From the NCBI RefSeq assembly GCF_022811925.1, contig NZ_CP065511.1, forward strand, positions 2,597,501-2,661,500: 64,000 nt of DNA, read 5' to 3'. The notes under the pieces are model-generated. The model saw only the letters and a program-made list of their open reading frames with translations, was not told where the DNA came from and made no database searches. This document shows positions 53,822 through 62,734 of this stretch, piece by piece; positions within the stretch are counted from its first letter, which is position 1; each line of letters starts with the position of its first letter. Position numbers and translations under genes: made by a program. The DNA comes from Cytobacillus oceanisediminis (lineage in GTDB: Bacteria > Bacillota > Bacilli > Bacillales > Cytobacillaceae).

Positions 53822-53856
53822 ACTCCAGGGCAAAACCGCTTTTTTTGCCCTGGAAT
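53822..53856 (+). terminator. Terminator of HAD phosphatase gene
   Basis: CCAGGGCA/TGCCCTGG stem; T-run lies in the 3' arm. Confidence 0.7.
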
Positions 53857-53869
53857 GTTTATATGTACT

Positions 53870-54031
53870 TTAACCAAATAACTCCAAAAATAAAATTAGG
53901 ATAAATATGATAACTGCATAAAATGAGAGATGCAGAAATACAGTTGTTAATTTAAATTTGATTTCTTCCACATTAAATGACTGTTGTCTTCGAGTCCTTG
54001 CCCTCACTGCCGCAACACCATCCCTGCACAT
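53870..54031 (-). CDS. Possible 53-aa membrane peptide or gene remnant
   Basis: A 53-codon frame from ATG 54031 in the 340-base gap. It reads MCRDGVAAVRARTRRQQSFN and ends with a hydrophobic helix. There is no ribosome site before the ATG, and the frame extends further upstream without a start, so it may be the tail of a decayed gene. The rest of the gap, 54032-54160, shows nothing clear. Confidence 0.25.
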   Translation of the reverse strand: MCRDGVAAVRARTRRQQSFNVEEIKFKLTTVFLHLSFYAVIIFILILFLELFG

Positions 54032-54160
54032 AATAATATTGATAATCGGATCATTTCCATGAATTATATTTCTTCGTGAAACAGGCGCTTCCCTTCAAAG
54101 AATAGCAGTTTATAAGTAACGGATTTCCTGGGGAAGCGCATAACATGACAGAAATTTAGG

Positions 54161-54685
54161 TTATTCTTCTTTTTTCTTAAGATAATTATCAATCTTATTA
54201 TCGAGAATTTCTAGGCTTTTCATAGCCCGCTCAAAATCGAGTTCACGATAATGATGCGCTCCTCCGGGTTCTTCATCTTTTTCATCTGCCAATTTAACTA
54301 TGGATTGCAGCGGAGTTCTTACAACCTCACCGCCAGGCAGAAATGAATCCGTGTGAAAAAGGATGGCTAAGGCAATTTCTTTTGCTTTAATCGGGTTTTC
54401 ACCAAGTCTGATCAGGAGTTTATGTGCCCGCTCAGCACCTTTAATGGCATGAATGTCATTCTGCCGGTAAAGGTCGTAATCCCACTTTCCATTTTTGTAC
54501 CAGGTATAATGGCCGATGTCATGCATGAAACCTGCTTTAGCCGCGGAATCAACATCCTCTCCGAATTCTTTTGCGAGCTGGAAAGCATGATAGGCAACTG
54601 CAATAGCATGAGCGATGCCGGAGCGTGTAATATATTTCTGTGCGATCCGATGCTGATATATATCGGTTAGTTTTACATCTCTCAT
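54161..54685 (-). CDS. HD-domain phosphohydrolase
   Basis: A 174-residue HD protein. GIAHAIAVAYHAF, FMHDIGHYTWY (His-Asp pair) and LAILFHTDSFLPGG provide the metal ligands. It may hydrolyse a nucleotide; the substrate is not known. GGAGGGGG precedes ATG 54685. Downstream of a small ribbon-helix-helix gene by 21 bases, probably one operon. Confidence 0.8.
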   Translation of the reverse strand: MRDVKLTDIYQHRIAQKYITRSGIAHAIAVAYHAFQLAKEFGEDVDSAAKAGFMHDIGHYTWYKNGKWDYDLYRQNDIHAIKGAERAHKLLIRLGENPIKAKEIALAILFHTDSFLPGGEVVRTPLQSIVKLADEKDEEPGGAHHYRELDFERAMKSLEILDNKIDNYLKKKEE

Positions 54686-54706
54686 GTAATCCCCCTCCAA
54701 TCAGGA

Positions 54707-54901
54707 TTAAAATTTCTTATTGAGCTTTTTTTGCTTATTCATTACTTCATATGATTTTTCAATAATATCGGTTAAAACGTCGCCTTTATAAATCCTGCCG
54801 AGTTTCGTGTTTTCCTGATAATAATCAACAATTTCATCGAGCATATTTGAAGTCTCTTTTGTTATGCGGACATTAAGCTGAATACGGGTTTCTCCACTCA
54901 T
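54707..54901 (-). CDS. Small ribbon-helix-helix (CopG-like) protein
   Basis: A 64-residue protein with strand RIQLNVRITKETSNMLDEIV followed by two helices and a Lys-rich end, a ribbon-helix-helix DNA-binding pattern. AGGAGG is at the start. Palindromes upstream are possible operators. It could be a free-standing regulator or the antitoxin-like partner of the HD protein, but no toxin fold is seen. Confidence 0.6.
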   Translation of the reverse strand: MSGETRIQLNVRITKETSNMLDEIVDYYQENTKLGRIYKGDVLTDIIEKSYEVMNKQKKLNKKF

Positions 54902-54930
54902 TTGAATCCTCCTAGCTATTAATATCTGTA

Positions 54931-54951
54931 AGCTAGCAATTCGCTAGCGAA
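54931..54951. promoter_or_regulatory. Candidate operator palindromes
   Basis: TTCGCTAGCGAA (54940-54951) is a perfect 12-bp palindrome, with a second AGCTAGC at 54931. They lie about 30 bases upstream of the ribbon-helix-helix gene and suggest self-regulation. Confidence 0.45.
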
Positions 54952-55036
54952 TGCTGTCGTTTTGTTAGTGGGTGCTATAACTACTTAGATTACACTATTT
55001 TGCTGAATTATTCCAGTATAAAGCTATACTTAGGCA

Positions 55037-55071
55037 AAAAAAGAGAATGGCTATTTTGGCCATTCTCTCTT
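55037..55071 (-). terminator. PBP gene terminator
   Basis: AGAGAATGGC/GCCATTCTCT stem followed by TTTTTTTGC on the minus strand. Confidence 0.85.
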
Positions 55072-55076
55072 TCCTA

Positions 55077-57155
55077 TTAATTGCTGAATTGATCCCATTT
55101 GTCTTTCAGGAATCTGCCGAATGCCTCGAGTTCCTGCTTGCCTTCTCTCAATTTTTCCTTCCAGATTGGAAGATCTTCTCTTATTTTGCCTTCAAATTTT
55201 TCAGCCTGTTCTTTAATGGTTTGTCCAATTTCTTCTGTTAATTCTTTTTTTTCCAGCTTTTCGTTTACCGATTTAGTAGTAAATTCCCCTTCCTGCATAT
55301 ATGGCAGGCTAGATTCCATAATCGCCCTAAAAACAGGTACAGCTGTTTCAGAGCTGCTTTTTGAAAGATAATGTTCCCTGTCTGTCTGGTCATACCCCAG
55401 CCAAACGGCGCCAACCAAATTCGGTGTATAACCTACAAACCATTGGTCTTTCGTTCCGTTAATGTCTTTATAAGGAAGCTGGGTTGATCCCGTTTTTCCG
55501 GCGATTTGAACTCCTTCGATCTTCGTTGCGCTGCCTGTGCCCGTTTCAACCACATTTAACAGCATGGATGTCATTTGATTCGATACCGTTTTCGTCGTAA
55601 CTTTAACTGTTTCCTTATCGCGTTCGGCAATGATGCTGCCTGTTGGGCCAACTATTTTCGTAATTAAATGGGCATCTTGCCTCTTTCCGCCATTTGGAAA
55701 TGCCGCATATGCTTCTGCCAGCTTTAAGGGTGAGACCCCTTTTCTCATTCCGCCTAAGGCAATCCCTAAATATTCATCTTCTTTTTCCAGCGGTATGCCG
55801 AACCTGTCAAGCGCATCCAGCCCTTTATCAAGTCCTATTTCATTAAGGAGCCAAACGGCTGGGACATTGATAGAATCTTCCACAGCTTTATACATGGACA
55901 CTTCGCCCGCATATTGTCCGGAAGCATTAGCTGGAGTGTAATCTCCATATGTTACTTGTTCATCTTTTAGCATGGATGTTGGTGAGTAGCCTTCTTCAAG
56001 TGCAGGTGTGTAGACCGCTAATGGCTTGAGTGTTGATCCAGGCTGGGCTTTGATGTGTGTGGCCCTGTTGAATCCTCTGAACACATGTTCACCTCTGCCG
56101 CCGACAAGCCCTCTGACACCTCCTGAAGCAGGATCAAGAAGGACAGCACCACTCTGGACGATTTCTCCATTCATGCCTGGAGGGAAGATTGAATCCTTTT
56201 CATAAACATTTTCCAGGCTTGATTGCAGATTCTGATCCATTTCCGTATAAATTTTGTACCCTCTTGTAAAAATCTCTTCCTGGGTTAATCCGTACTTATT
56301 TATAGCTTCATCTAGGACGGCATCAACATAGTAAGGGTATTTTCTTTCTTGCTTGCTTCGTGTCCCTTCCTTTAATTGGATCTTTTCATTTACAGCGTTC
56401 TCATACTCTTCAGCTGAAATCATCTTGTGCTCTTTCATCTTTCCAAGGACAACATTCCTTCTTTTCATTGCCCGTTCGTAGTGATTGTAAGGATCGAGTG
56501 CAGAAGGCGATTGGAGCAATCCTGCAAGCAGTGCACTCTCGCTTATGCTCAGTTCCTTTGGGGTTTTGCTGAAATACTTATTGGATGCCTGTTCGATTCC
56601 CCATGAACCGCTTCCGAAATATACCTGATTTAAATACATTTGCAGGATTTCATTTTTTTTATAATTTTTTTCGATTTCTACGGCCAGAAACAGTTCTTCA
56701 GCTTTTCGCTTGTAAGTCTGTTCAGGGGAAAGCAAAGCATTTTTGGCCAGCTGCTGAGTAATGGTACTTCCTCCGCCGGTAATGCCGCCTGCAAATAAAT
56801 TGCCAAAAAAGGCTCTGGCAATGCCTTTGATATCGAAACCGTTATGCTTATAAAAGCGTTCATCTTCAATTGCAATAACGGCATTGCCAACATGATCCGG
56901 CAATTCTTCAATATTTGCACCCTCTGCCCTATTTTCCGCAAGACTTGCAGCAGTATCACCGTCTTTATCGTAAATAACAGTTGACTGCCTTAAACCTTCT
57001 TTTAAGGTCTCCACGTTTGCTGTTGCTGCCAGAAACGCAAAAAATAGAATGGTTAAAAGTATTATTGTTAGTGTTAAAAGAAGCAGAATTTGTGTCAGGT
57101 GCTTTTTGCGCCAAAACCCTGCAAAAGCTTCTTTGAAACGCTGAAATTTTTCCAT
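55077..57155 (-). CDS. Class A penicillin-binding protein (transglycosylase/transpeptidase)
   Basis: A 692-residue membrane enzyme that polymerises and cross-links peptidoglycan. N-terminal cytoplasmic tail, one membrane helix (about 20-45), GT51 domain with AIEDERFYKHNGFD and GGSTITQQLAKN, then the transpeptidase domain with GSTLKP, SIN and KTGST motifs. Length resembles B. subtilis PbpG (PBP2d), which works in sporulation, but PbpD or PbpF types cannot be excluded. Confidence 0.92.
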   Translation of the reverse strand: MEKFQRFKEAFAGFWRKKHLTQILLLLTLTIILLTILFFAFLAATANVETLKEGLRQSTVIYDKDGDTAASLAENRAEGANIEELPDHVGNAVIAIEDERFYKHNGFDIKGIARAFFGNLFAGGITGGGSTITQQLAKNALLSPEQTYKRKAEELFLAVEIEKNYKKNEILQMYLNQVYFGSGSWGIEQASNKYFSKTPKELSISESALLAGLLQSPSALDPYNHYERAMKRRNVVLGKMKEHKMISAEEYENAVNEKIQLKEGTRSKQERKYPYYVDAVLDEAINKYGLTQEEIFTRGYKIYTEMDQNLQSSLENVYEKDSIFPPGMNGEIVQSGAVLLDPASGGVRGLVGGRGEHVFRGFNRATHIKAQPGSTLKPLAVYTPALEEGYSPTSMLKDEQVTYGDYTPANASGQYAGEVSMYKAVEDSINVPAVWLLNEIGLDKGLDALDRFGIPLEKEDEYLGIALGGMRKGVSPLKLAEAYAAFPNGGKRQDAHLITKIVGPTGSIIAERDKETVKVTTKTVSNQMTSMLLNVVETGTGSATKIEGVQIAGKTGSTQLPYKDINGTKDQWFVGYTPNLVGAVWLGYDQTDREHYLSKSSSETAVPVFRAIMESSLPYMQEGEFTTKSVNEKLEKKELTEEIGQTIKEQAEKFEGKIREDLPIWKEKLREGKQELEAFGRFLKDKWDQFSN

Positions 57156-57291
57156 GGTGACTCCTTCTCTAATTCTCTAAGTTTCATTATTATATCCCCT
57201 TATTATATATTAAACGAATAAACTCTATAAAAAGTTTCAACTTCAAAAGTAAGGAACGAACACTTCTGTTCATCCCCTTACACTATTTTTA

Positions 57292-58263
57292 TTAATTTTT
57301 GGTATCCAGAGGTTTTATTCTTGCCTCGATTTCCTCCCGCCTGTTTTCAATATATGGAGGAAGTGCAAGCATTTCTCCCAATTGGTCAAAAGGTTCATCT
57401 GCTTCGAATCCAGGTCCATCTGTTGCCAGCTCGAAAAGAATACCGTTCGGTTCCCGGAAATATAAAGATTTGAAATAATACCTCTCTACAAAACCAGAGC
57501 TGGCAATCCGCAATTCTTTCAGTTTTCGTACCCAGTTTCTTAATTCATCTTCATTTTCTACCCGAAAAGCAACATGATGGACACTTCCCCTGCCTGGGCG
57601 CTGCTGTGGCAAGTCATGGCGTTCTTTAATATGGATTTCTGCTCCGTTTCCTCCTTCACCGGTTTCAAATACGACTACAGTGTCGTCATCCAAAGAATAT
57701 TCTCCTATTCTCCGATATTCCATTACTTCTGTAAGCAGGTTTGCGGTGGGTGCGAGCTCAGAGACGGTGAGCATTACGGGTCCGAGCCCGATTATTCCAT
57801 GGTTTGGAGGAACGGCAGCTCTATCCCATGGCCTCCCACCTTTTACTCCTTTATTATTTTGATCGGAAATCAGGGCCAAACGCTGGCCTTCGAAATCTTC
57901 AAAGAACAGCATCTTCTTTCCGTTTACTTCTCTTATTTCTTCATGTAAAACATCTTGTTCTGACAGTCTCTTTTTCCAATAAATAAGCGATTCATCAGAT
58001 GACACTCGCAGAAATGTACAAGTTATACTGTCCGTCCCCCTGTAAGTGCGGCCAGCATTTTTGATTTCAAAAAATGTTAAGTCAGTGCCAGGGTTACCCC
58101 TTTCATCTGCATAAAATAAATGATACATCGTGGTATCGTCCTGGTTTACTGTCTTCTTAACAAGCCGCATTCCAAGGATTCTGGTGTAAAATTCATAGTT
58201 CTTCTGAGCATTGGCTGTTATAGCAGAGACATGATGCTGACCTTTTAATGGTTTCATATTCAT
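57292..58263 (-). CDS. Ring-cleaving dioxygenase, MhqO-like (VOC family)
   Basis: A 323-residue protein of two VOC domains. GQHHVSAITANAQKN gives the first metal His, SVHHVAFRVENED the second, and EPNGILFELATDGPG the metal Glu. Relatives MhqO/MhqA of Bacillus cleave hydroquinone-type rings and help in quinone stress. Weak ribosome site (AGGG). No MhqR-like box was seen upstream here. Confidence 0.85.
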   Translation of the reverse strand: MNMKPLKGQHHVSAITANAQKNYEFYTRILGMRLVKKTVNQDDTTMYHLFYADERGNPGTDLTFFEIKNAGRTYRGTDSITCTFLRVSSDESLIYWKKRLSEQDVLHEEIREVNGKKMLFFEDFEGQRLALISDQNNKGVKGGRPWDRAAVPPNHGIIGLGPVMLTVSELAPTANLLTEVMEYRRIGEYSLDDDTVVVFETGEGGNGAEIHIKERHDLPQQRPGRGSVHHVAFRVENEDELRNWVRKLKELRIASSGFVERYYFKSLYFREPNGILFELATDGPGFEADEPFDQLGEMLALPPYIENRREEIEARIKPLDTKN

Positions 58264-58346
58264 ATGATCACAACCCTAATCAATGTATTTTAGGTATATT
58301 TTGATTGAACAATGAAAGGAATGCAACGGAAGAACACAAAAAACTC

Positions 58347-58375
58347 TTGTTTCTTTTATAGAATAATGCTATATT
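58347..58375 (+). promoter_or_regulatory. Candidate promoter of sRNA
   Basis: TTGTTT (58347-58352), 17-base spacer, TATATT (58370-58375); moderate match to sigma-A. Confidence 0.4.
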
Positions 58376-58381
58376 AGTAAA

Positions 58382-58496
58382 GCGATGAGCTAATTGCATA
58401 AGACGACAGACAAGCCTAACTGGCAATGCACTATGTGGAGTGCAGTCGGGTCGCCGCAATACGTATAAAAAGACGCCTCTCTGGGGCGTCTTTTTT
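58382..58496 (+). ncRNA. Candidate small structured RNA
   Basis: A stretch of about 115 bases without coding frame runs from a promoter-like site to a strong terminator. It folds with TGCACT/AGTGCA (58427-58444) at the tip and GAC/GTC and CGAC/GTCG helices below. It is not a tRNA: no T-loop or acceptor pattern. It does not lead a + strand gene, so it would be a free sRNA, or an antisense to the mhqO upstream region. Confidence 0.4.
58469..58496. terminator. Terminator after candidate sRNA
   Basis: AGACGCC/GGCGTCT stem followed by TTTTTT; also A-run on the other side, so it can work in both directions. Confidence 0.85.
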
Positions 58497-58500
58497 AATG

Positions 58501-58655
58501 GATAAGAATGTATAAATTCTGGAGTTAGATAACTGTCTAGCGCAAGCAGCCTACCCCCTCGAGGAGGCCCCCAGGATGGGGGTCATGCAGACGTTGCCAC
58601 AGGACGTGGCGTTCTTAGTCTGCGATCCTTTAGTGGGCTGCTTGCGCTTTTCTTA
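58501..58655. repeat. Dispersed hairpin repeat, copy B
   Basis: Same 41-bp head as copy A at 47392 with one difference, then an 11-bp perfect outer stem (GCGCAAGCAGC 58540-58550 with GCTGCTTGCGC 58637-58647) and a GC-rich interior hairpin, ending TTTTCTT. It follows a terminator, as copy A does, and touches the stop codon of the helicase gene. Confidence 0.75.
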
Positions 58656-60890
58656 TTTTAATTGAGATGTAAGATACGAGCCTGCAGCAGCTGACTGAAG
58701 CCTTGCAGCTACATATGGGGGCCGTGCGTTTTTATGGGTCTCAGCCGGCATCCCAAGCCACAAAATATGTCCGTCAATTATTATGCAGGGAAATGGAAAG
58801 CCTTTTGGCAATATCTCATCAGGAGTAACGGAAGGGATAGAATGCTCGGCAAGGATGGTAAGCTTCGTTTGCGAAGGCCTCCCGGAAAGTGCCTGCCCCC
58901 ACTCATTCCCCAGTTTCTGTCCCTCAGGCAGGGAAATAATAATCTCCTTTTTAGCTTTAGAAATATCCTCAAACACTTTTTCCAGCTTTCTTGCATGCAT
59001 CCATTGGAGGCGAGGATGCTGATTTTTGATCCATCTGCCAATCTGATCAGGATATATGGCCTGTCCATTGTGCAGCTGGTGGTCTGCCAGCTTCCGCCAT
59101 GTTTTGTTTTTAAATGCGTTGTTGTGTATAAATTCCAAATCGCAAATATGAATAAATTTCCCTTTGGTTCTCGTTATGGCAACATTCATTAGTCTTTCGC
59201 TTTCTTTCCCGATTAATAGCATTCCAGCTCTGTCATGGGGCGGAGCATCGACAGAGTCAAAAATCATGACATCCCGTTCACTTCCCTGAAAACGGTGAAC
59301 CGTTGCAGCAATAATATCAGCAGCAGATCTTTCTTCTCCATAAAGCTCAGCCAGAAGCTGTTCCATTAATAATGCCTGTGCCCGATACGGGGTGACATAA
59401 CCTATGGACCTGCTTCCTCCTGTATAAGCTTCATGTATTAGCTGAAATCCCAGCAAAAGATCCCATAAATTGATTCTTGAATTTGAGCTGCCATCTTTTA
59501 TGCCATATTCACCTGATCCGGCTGTATTGAGCAGGATCGAAGCTTTGCCGGGAAAAGGCGTACAGGCAGCGATATTAGATCTCGCAGCCAGAACATCCGG
59601 ATGGTCACCAACAAGTGAATGATAGATATGTTTATTCGAAAATGCTGAAATGTCCGGGTGCATACGGCGCTGCTCTTTTAATAGAAAAAGGTGCGGGTGC
59701 AAGTGCCCATCCTTGACTGCGTCTGACACACCAGAGTGATGAAAGATATCTTCTCTTAGCCATTTTTCCGACAATTTATGTCTTGAGGCAGCAATAGGAG
59801 GAAGCTGTTTAAAATCCCCGCAAATGATGACTCTTTTGCCAAGTGAAGCTGCAAAGGCAGCCTGTGGAACATAAGCCATGCTGGCTTCATCGATGATGAC
59901 TAAATCAAAATTTTTCTCGTAAATTGACGGATCACTTGCAGCTTTTGCCAGTGTTGTTCCAATAATAGAAGCATTTTTTACAAACTCTATTTCTTTTTGC
60001 CTGATCTTTTCAAGTACTCCAGATAGCTTCTTTTCTATTTCAATAAGATGATCGGAATCTCTCTTGCTGAAGGATCGGGATAAATCCTGTTTAAGCAAGC
60101 GGCGTTCCTCAAATAGAGCAGCTTTTTGCTCCGAGAGATTTGTATGCTGCTTATTTAAAAGATATTCGGCTGTTAATGAATGATGATCGAATAGTGCTGG
60201 ACCGATTTGTGACCCGTAACGAAGCAGATCCCCATCAGGAATTTTTCGTTTGTATGATGCAAAGGATGAAATCTCTGCCATAAGGACATCTATTGCTTGA
60301 TTTGAGTGGGCCAGAATGAGAACACTTTGTCCTTTAAAGTATTTGTTGGCGGCCACACGTGCCATGGTATAGGTTTTTCCTGTGCCTGGCGGTCCCCATA
60401 CATAAGTGACTGGATTGTACTTAGAACGCAAAATCAATTCATGGGCACCAGTCTTTACCTTATCGGCAGGGTGTTGGGGTGGCATGGAAGGATCCATCAA
60501 TTTCTTTATTCTATTTCTTTTTCTTTTGCTGTCTTTTATGTCCTCTAAGCGCTGAAAAAGCTGATCCAATAGCTCCCAGGGATCATGAAGCAAATATGCT
60601 TCCGATAGATCGATTCCAATATCCTCTTCTAATGCCACTATGACATTATTTCCTTCCGCAGAAAGGACTCTTCCTTCCACTCTCTTTCTTCCCCATTCGA
60701 TTTTTATGGAGGATCCAGTTGGAATTTTAATGGCAGAAGGTGTATCAAAAAAATAGGTATATGCATCTGATTTTGAAAGCAGCTGTCCATTTAACATTAA
60801 GTAGCGGGAGCTCCCATATTTTTTTAAATGTAAGATCTCAGCCTGGATGGCTTTTTGCCACTCCCTTATAAAGCCAAGTGTTGATGTCAT
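58653..60890 (-). CDS. SF1 helicase with PLD-like C-terminal domain
   Basis: A 745-residue AAA_11/AAA_12 (UPF1/Dna2-like) helicase. VWGPPGTGKTYTMARV (Walker A), LVIIDEASM (Walker B), VTPYRAQA, HRFQGSERDV and NVAITRTK are intact. Residues about 640-745 resemble a phospholipase D-like domain (EIIISLPEG, HILWLGMP) but lack the HxK nuclease motif. Likely works on DNA or RNA repair or defence. ATG 60890 with AAAGGAAG ahead. Confidence 0.8.
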   Translation of the reverse strand: MTSTLGFIREWQKAIQAEILHLKKYGSSRYLMLNGQLLSKSDAYTYFFDTPSAIKIPTGSSIKIEWGRKRVEGRVLSAEGNNVIVALEEDIGIDLSEAYLLHDPWELLDQLFQRLEDIKDSKRKRNRIKKLMDPSMPPQHPADKVKTGAHELILRSKYNPVTYVWGPPGTGKTYTMARVAANKYFKGQSVLILAHSNQAIDVLMAEISSFASYKRKIPDGDLLRYGSQIGPALFDHHSLTAEYLLNKQHTNLSEQKAALFEERRLLKQDLSRSFSKRDSDHLIEIEKKLSGVLEKIRQKEIEFVKNASIIGTTLAKAASDPSIYEKNFDLVIIDEASMAYVPQAAFAASLGKRVIICGDFKQLPPIAASRHKLSEKWLREDIFHHSGVSDAVKDGHLHPHLFLLKEQRRMHPDISAFSNKHIYHSLVGDHPDVLAARSNIAACTPFPGKASILLNTAGSGEYGIKDGSSNSRINLWDLLLGFQLIHEAYTGGSRSIGYVTPYRAQALLMEQLLAELYGEERSAADIIAATVHRFQGSERDVMIFDSVDAPPHDRAGMLLIGKESERLMNVAITRTKGKFIHICDLEFIHNNAFKNKTWRKLADHQLHNGQAIYPDQIGRWIKNQHPRLQWMHARKLEKVFEDISKAKKEIIISLPEGQKLGNEWGQALSGRPSQTKLTILAEHSIPSVTPDEILPKGFPFPCIIIDGHILWLGMPAETHKNARPPYVAARLQSAAAGSYLTSQLK

Positions 60891-61069
60891 TTTGTATCTT
60901 CCTTTGTTCACTATGGTATTCAATTAGACTAATATATCATTTACTTGCCGATATGCAAAAAAATAATGGAACCTGAATAATTCCATAAACATCAATAGGG
61001 TTAATTCCGCAGAAGTATGAGATAATGTGTTAATAACACTTTATATGTGTATAGAAAAGAGGGATCAGT

Positions 61070-61243
61070 GTGAAGCGCAGAAATAAGTTTGAGCATAATG
61101 ATATTGTTATTCTGATTGACACGGGAGAGAAAGTTACGATCAACAAAACCTGTTATGTGGCGAAAATGAAGAAATACACATATACAATTAAAGAAAAACC
61201 AAAAATGTTTTATTTTGAAGAAGAAATGAAGGAGCTTCTTTAA
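61070..61243 (+). CDS. Conserved small protein (57 aa)
   Basis: A 57-codon gene from GTG 61070 with AGAGGG six bases ahead. The product is beta-rich and basic: KRRNKFEHNDIVILIDTGEK, a TCYVAKMKKYTYTI middle and an EEEMKELL end. It has strong protein-like composition and no larger competing + strand frame; a 92-codon minus-strand frame over the same bases lacks a ribosome site. Function unknown. Confidence 0.6.
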   Translation: MKRRNKFEHNDIVILIDTGEKVTINKTCYVAKMKKYTYTIKEKPKMFYFEEEMKELL

Positions 61244-61250
61244 AAAAGGG

Positions 61251-62513
61251 CTATAGAATAGAAAAATTTTTATCCGCAAATGCCCAGTTCTGCGGAAAAC
61301 GCAAGCTTAATTGCCAGTATGTCATCCCTAAAAGATTATACTGGTCAATTAATTTATATTTTTCTGTAATGCTGCGGATATCCTCAAACCAGACCACATG
61401 TTCTTCTTCTCCGTTCCAATATCGGAACCATGGGGATGCTGCATAAGCATCGAATTGAATAACTGCTCCTCTGCTTAAAGCTAAATTCTGAATGGCTTGC
61501 ATGGAAAATGAGCGGGTTAGATTATCCGCTGTTCTCCAGTCATATCCATATAAAGGCAAAGCTATTTGCAGTTTTTTCGGGTCAATCTGGGTGATCGAAT
61601 ATTTAATGACCTCTTCAACCCACCATAGTGGAGCGACGGGATTAGGAGGACCAGTGGGATAACCATAGTCCATGGTCATGACTGCAACAATATCGGCCCC
61701 CTCCCCAATTGCTTTATAATCATATGCCCCTATTATCCGGTTTGCCGGGAGATCTTCTGTCTTAGCATGTACATTGACATGAAGAACTTTTGGCCCTAAG
61801 GCATTCTTTAATTCTTTAATGAATGAATTGAAATCCTGGCGCCTTGGCGGCGGGATAAATTCAAAATCCAGACTGATGCCTCCATATCCTTTTTGAGTGA
61901 CAAAATTCATCAGGCTTAAGATTAAGTTCCTCCTATTTGCCGGACTTTCAAGCACCCCGCCAATCAGTTCAGCATTAAACTCACCTTGTGCAAGATTTCT
62001 GATCATCAGCAGCGGAATGACATTCAGCAGTCGGCTTTCTGCCAATATAGCTGTATCGTCCAGTTCAATATATGCGTAACCTTCTCTTGTTAAAGAATAG
62101 GCAGAAATGGCGATGTAGGTTAAGTACTTTGCTGTTTCCCTGAAAGCGGGTAAAAAAGTATCAGGAGAATACGGGACTATGAACCCCAATGTCTCCATGA
62201 CTAATTTACTTGGTGATGGAATATTTATCTTCTGTCCGATGTATAGCCATTCCTGCCTAATCCCTGGGTTTGCTGACAGTATGGCATTAATTGTAGTTAG
62301 ATAACGCTGTGAAATGCTCCATAATGTATCTCCCGGCTTTACCAGATAAGACCTGATAACTGGTCCGCTTTGCGGAATGTATAGAGCTAAACCAGGGATG
62401 ATACCAGGTCCATTCTCAAGCCCATTAGCCGTTCTTATGTCCTGGATCGGAACATTATACTTTTGAGAAATGGTCCAAAGGCTATCGCCTGCCTGAACGA
62501 TATGAATCCCCAT
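61251..62513 (-). CDS. LysM-GH18 spore-type glycosidase (SleL/YaaH-like)
   Basis: A 420-residue enzyme with two LysM repeats (about 2-48 and 53-99) that bind peptidoglycan and a GH18 domain (about 105-420) whose catalytic motif is GGISLDFEF. No signal peptide, as for spore-located SleL/YaaH, which degrade cortex muramic-delta-lactam peptidoglycan at germination. AAAGAGGTG before ATG. Confidence 0.9.
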   Translation of the reverse strand: MGIHIVQAGDSLWTISQKYNVPIQDIRTANGLENGPGIIPGLALYIPQSGPVIRSYLVKPGDTLWSISQRYLTTINAILSANPGIRQEWLYIGQKINIPSPSKLVMETLGFIVPYSPDTFLPAFRETAKYLTYIAISAYSLTREGYAYIELDDTAILAESRLLNVIPLLMIRNLAQGEFNAELIGGVLESPANRRNLILSLMNFVTQKGYGGISLDFEFIPPPRRQDFNSFIKELKNALGPKVLHVNVHAKTEDLPANRIIGAYDYKAIGEGADIVAVMTMDYGYPTGPPNPVAPLWWVEEVIKYSITQIDPKKLQIALPLYGYDWRTADNLTRSFSMQAIQNLALSRGAVIQFDAYAASPWFRYWNGEEEHVVWFEDIRSITEKYKLIDQYNLLGMTYWQLSLRFPQNWAFADKNFSIL

Positions 62514-62734
62514 AATGCACCTCTTTTCACTTGCTTTTAATCAGTTTATGGGGGAGTCAAGCCTGAATAGTACCAACAGAGAAATCCAGTCCAAAGTAAA
62601 ATTTTAAAAAGATTGTTATTAGGGGAGTGATTCGGTGCTGTTTGATGGGTGAACGAGTTATTTCTTTTGAAGCACACAAAAACAAGTGGCTTCAAGAATT
62701 CTTGATAGCCACTTTCTCATTTCGCTTTAAATTA

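Noticed and set aside
58382..58468. tRNA-Sec (selC) near the selenium genes
   Set aside because: No T-loop GGTTCGA-like core, no long acceptor stem and no CCA end in this stretch; only hairpins.
61001..61279. Minus-strand 92-codon frame of low complexity Phe/His composition
   Set aside because: It is the shadow of the 57-aa + strand gene; no ribosome site and unlikely composition.
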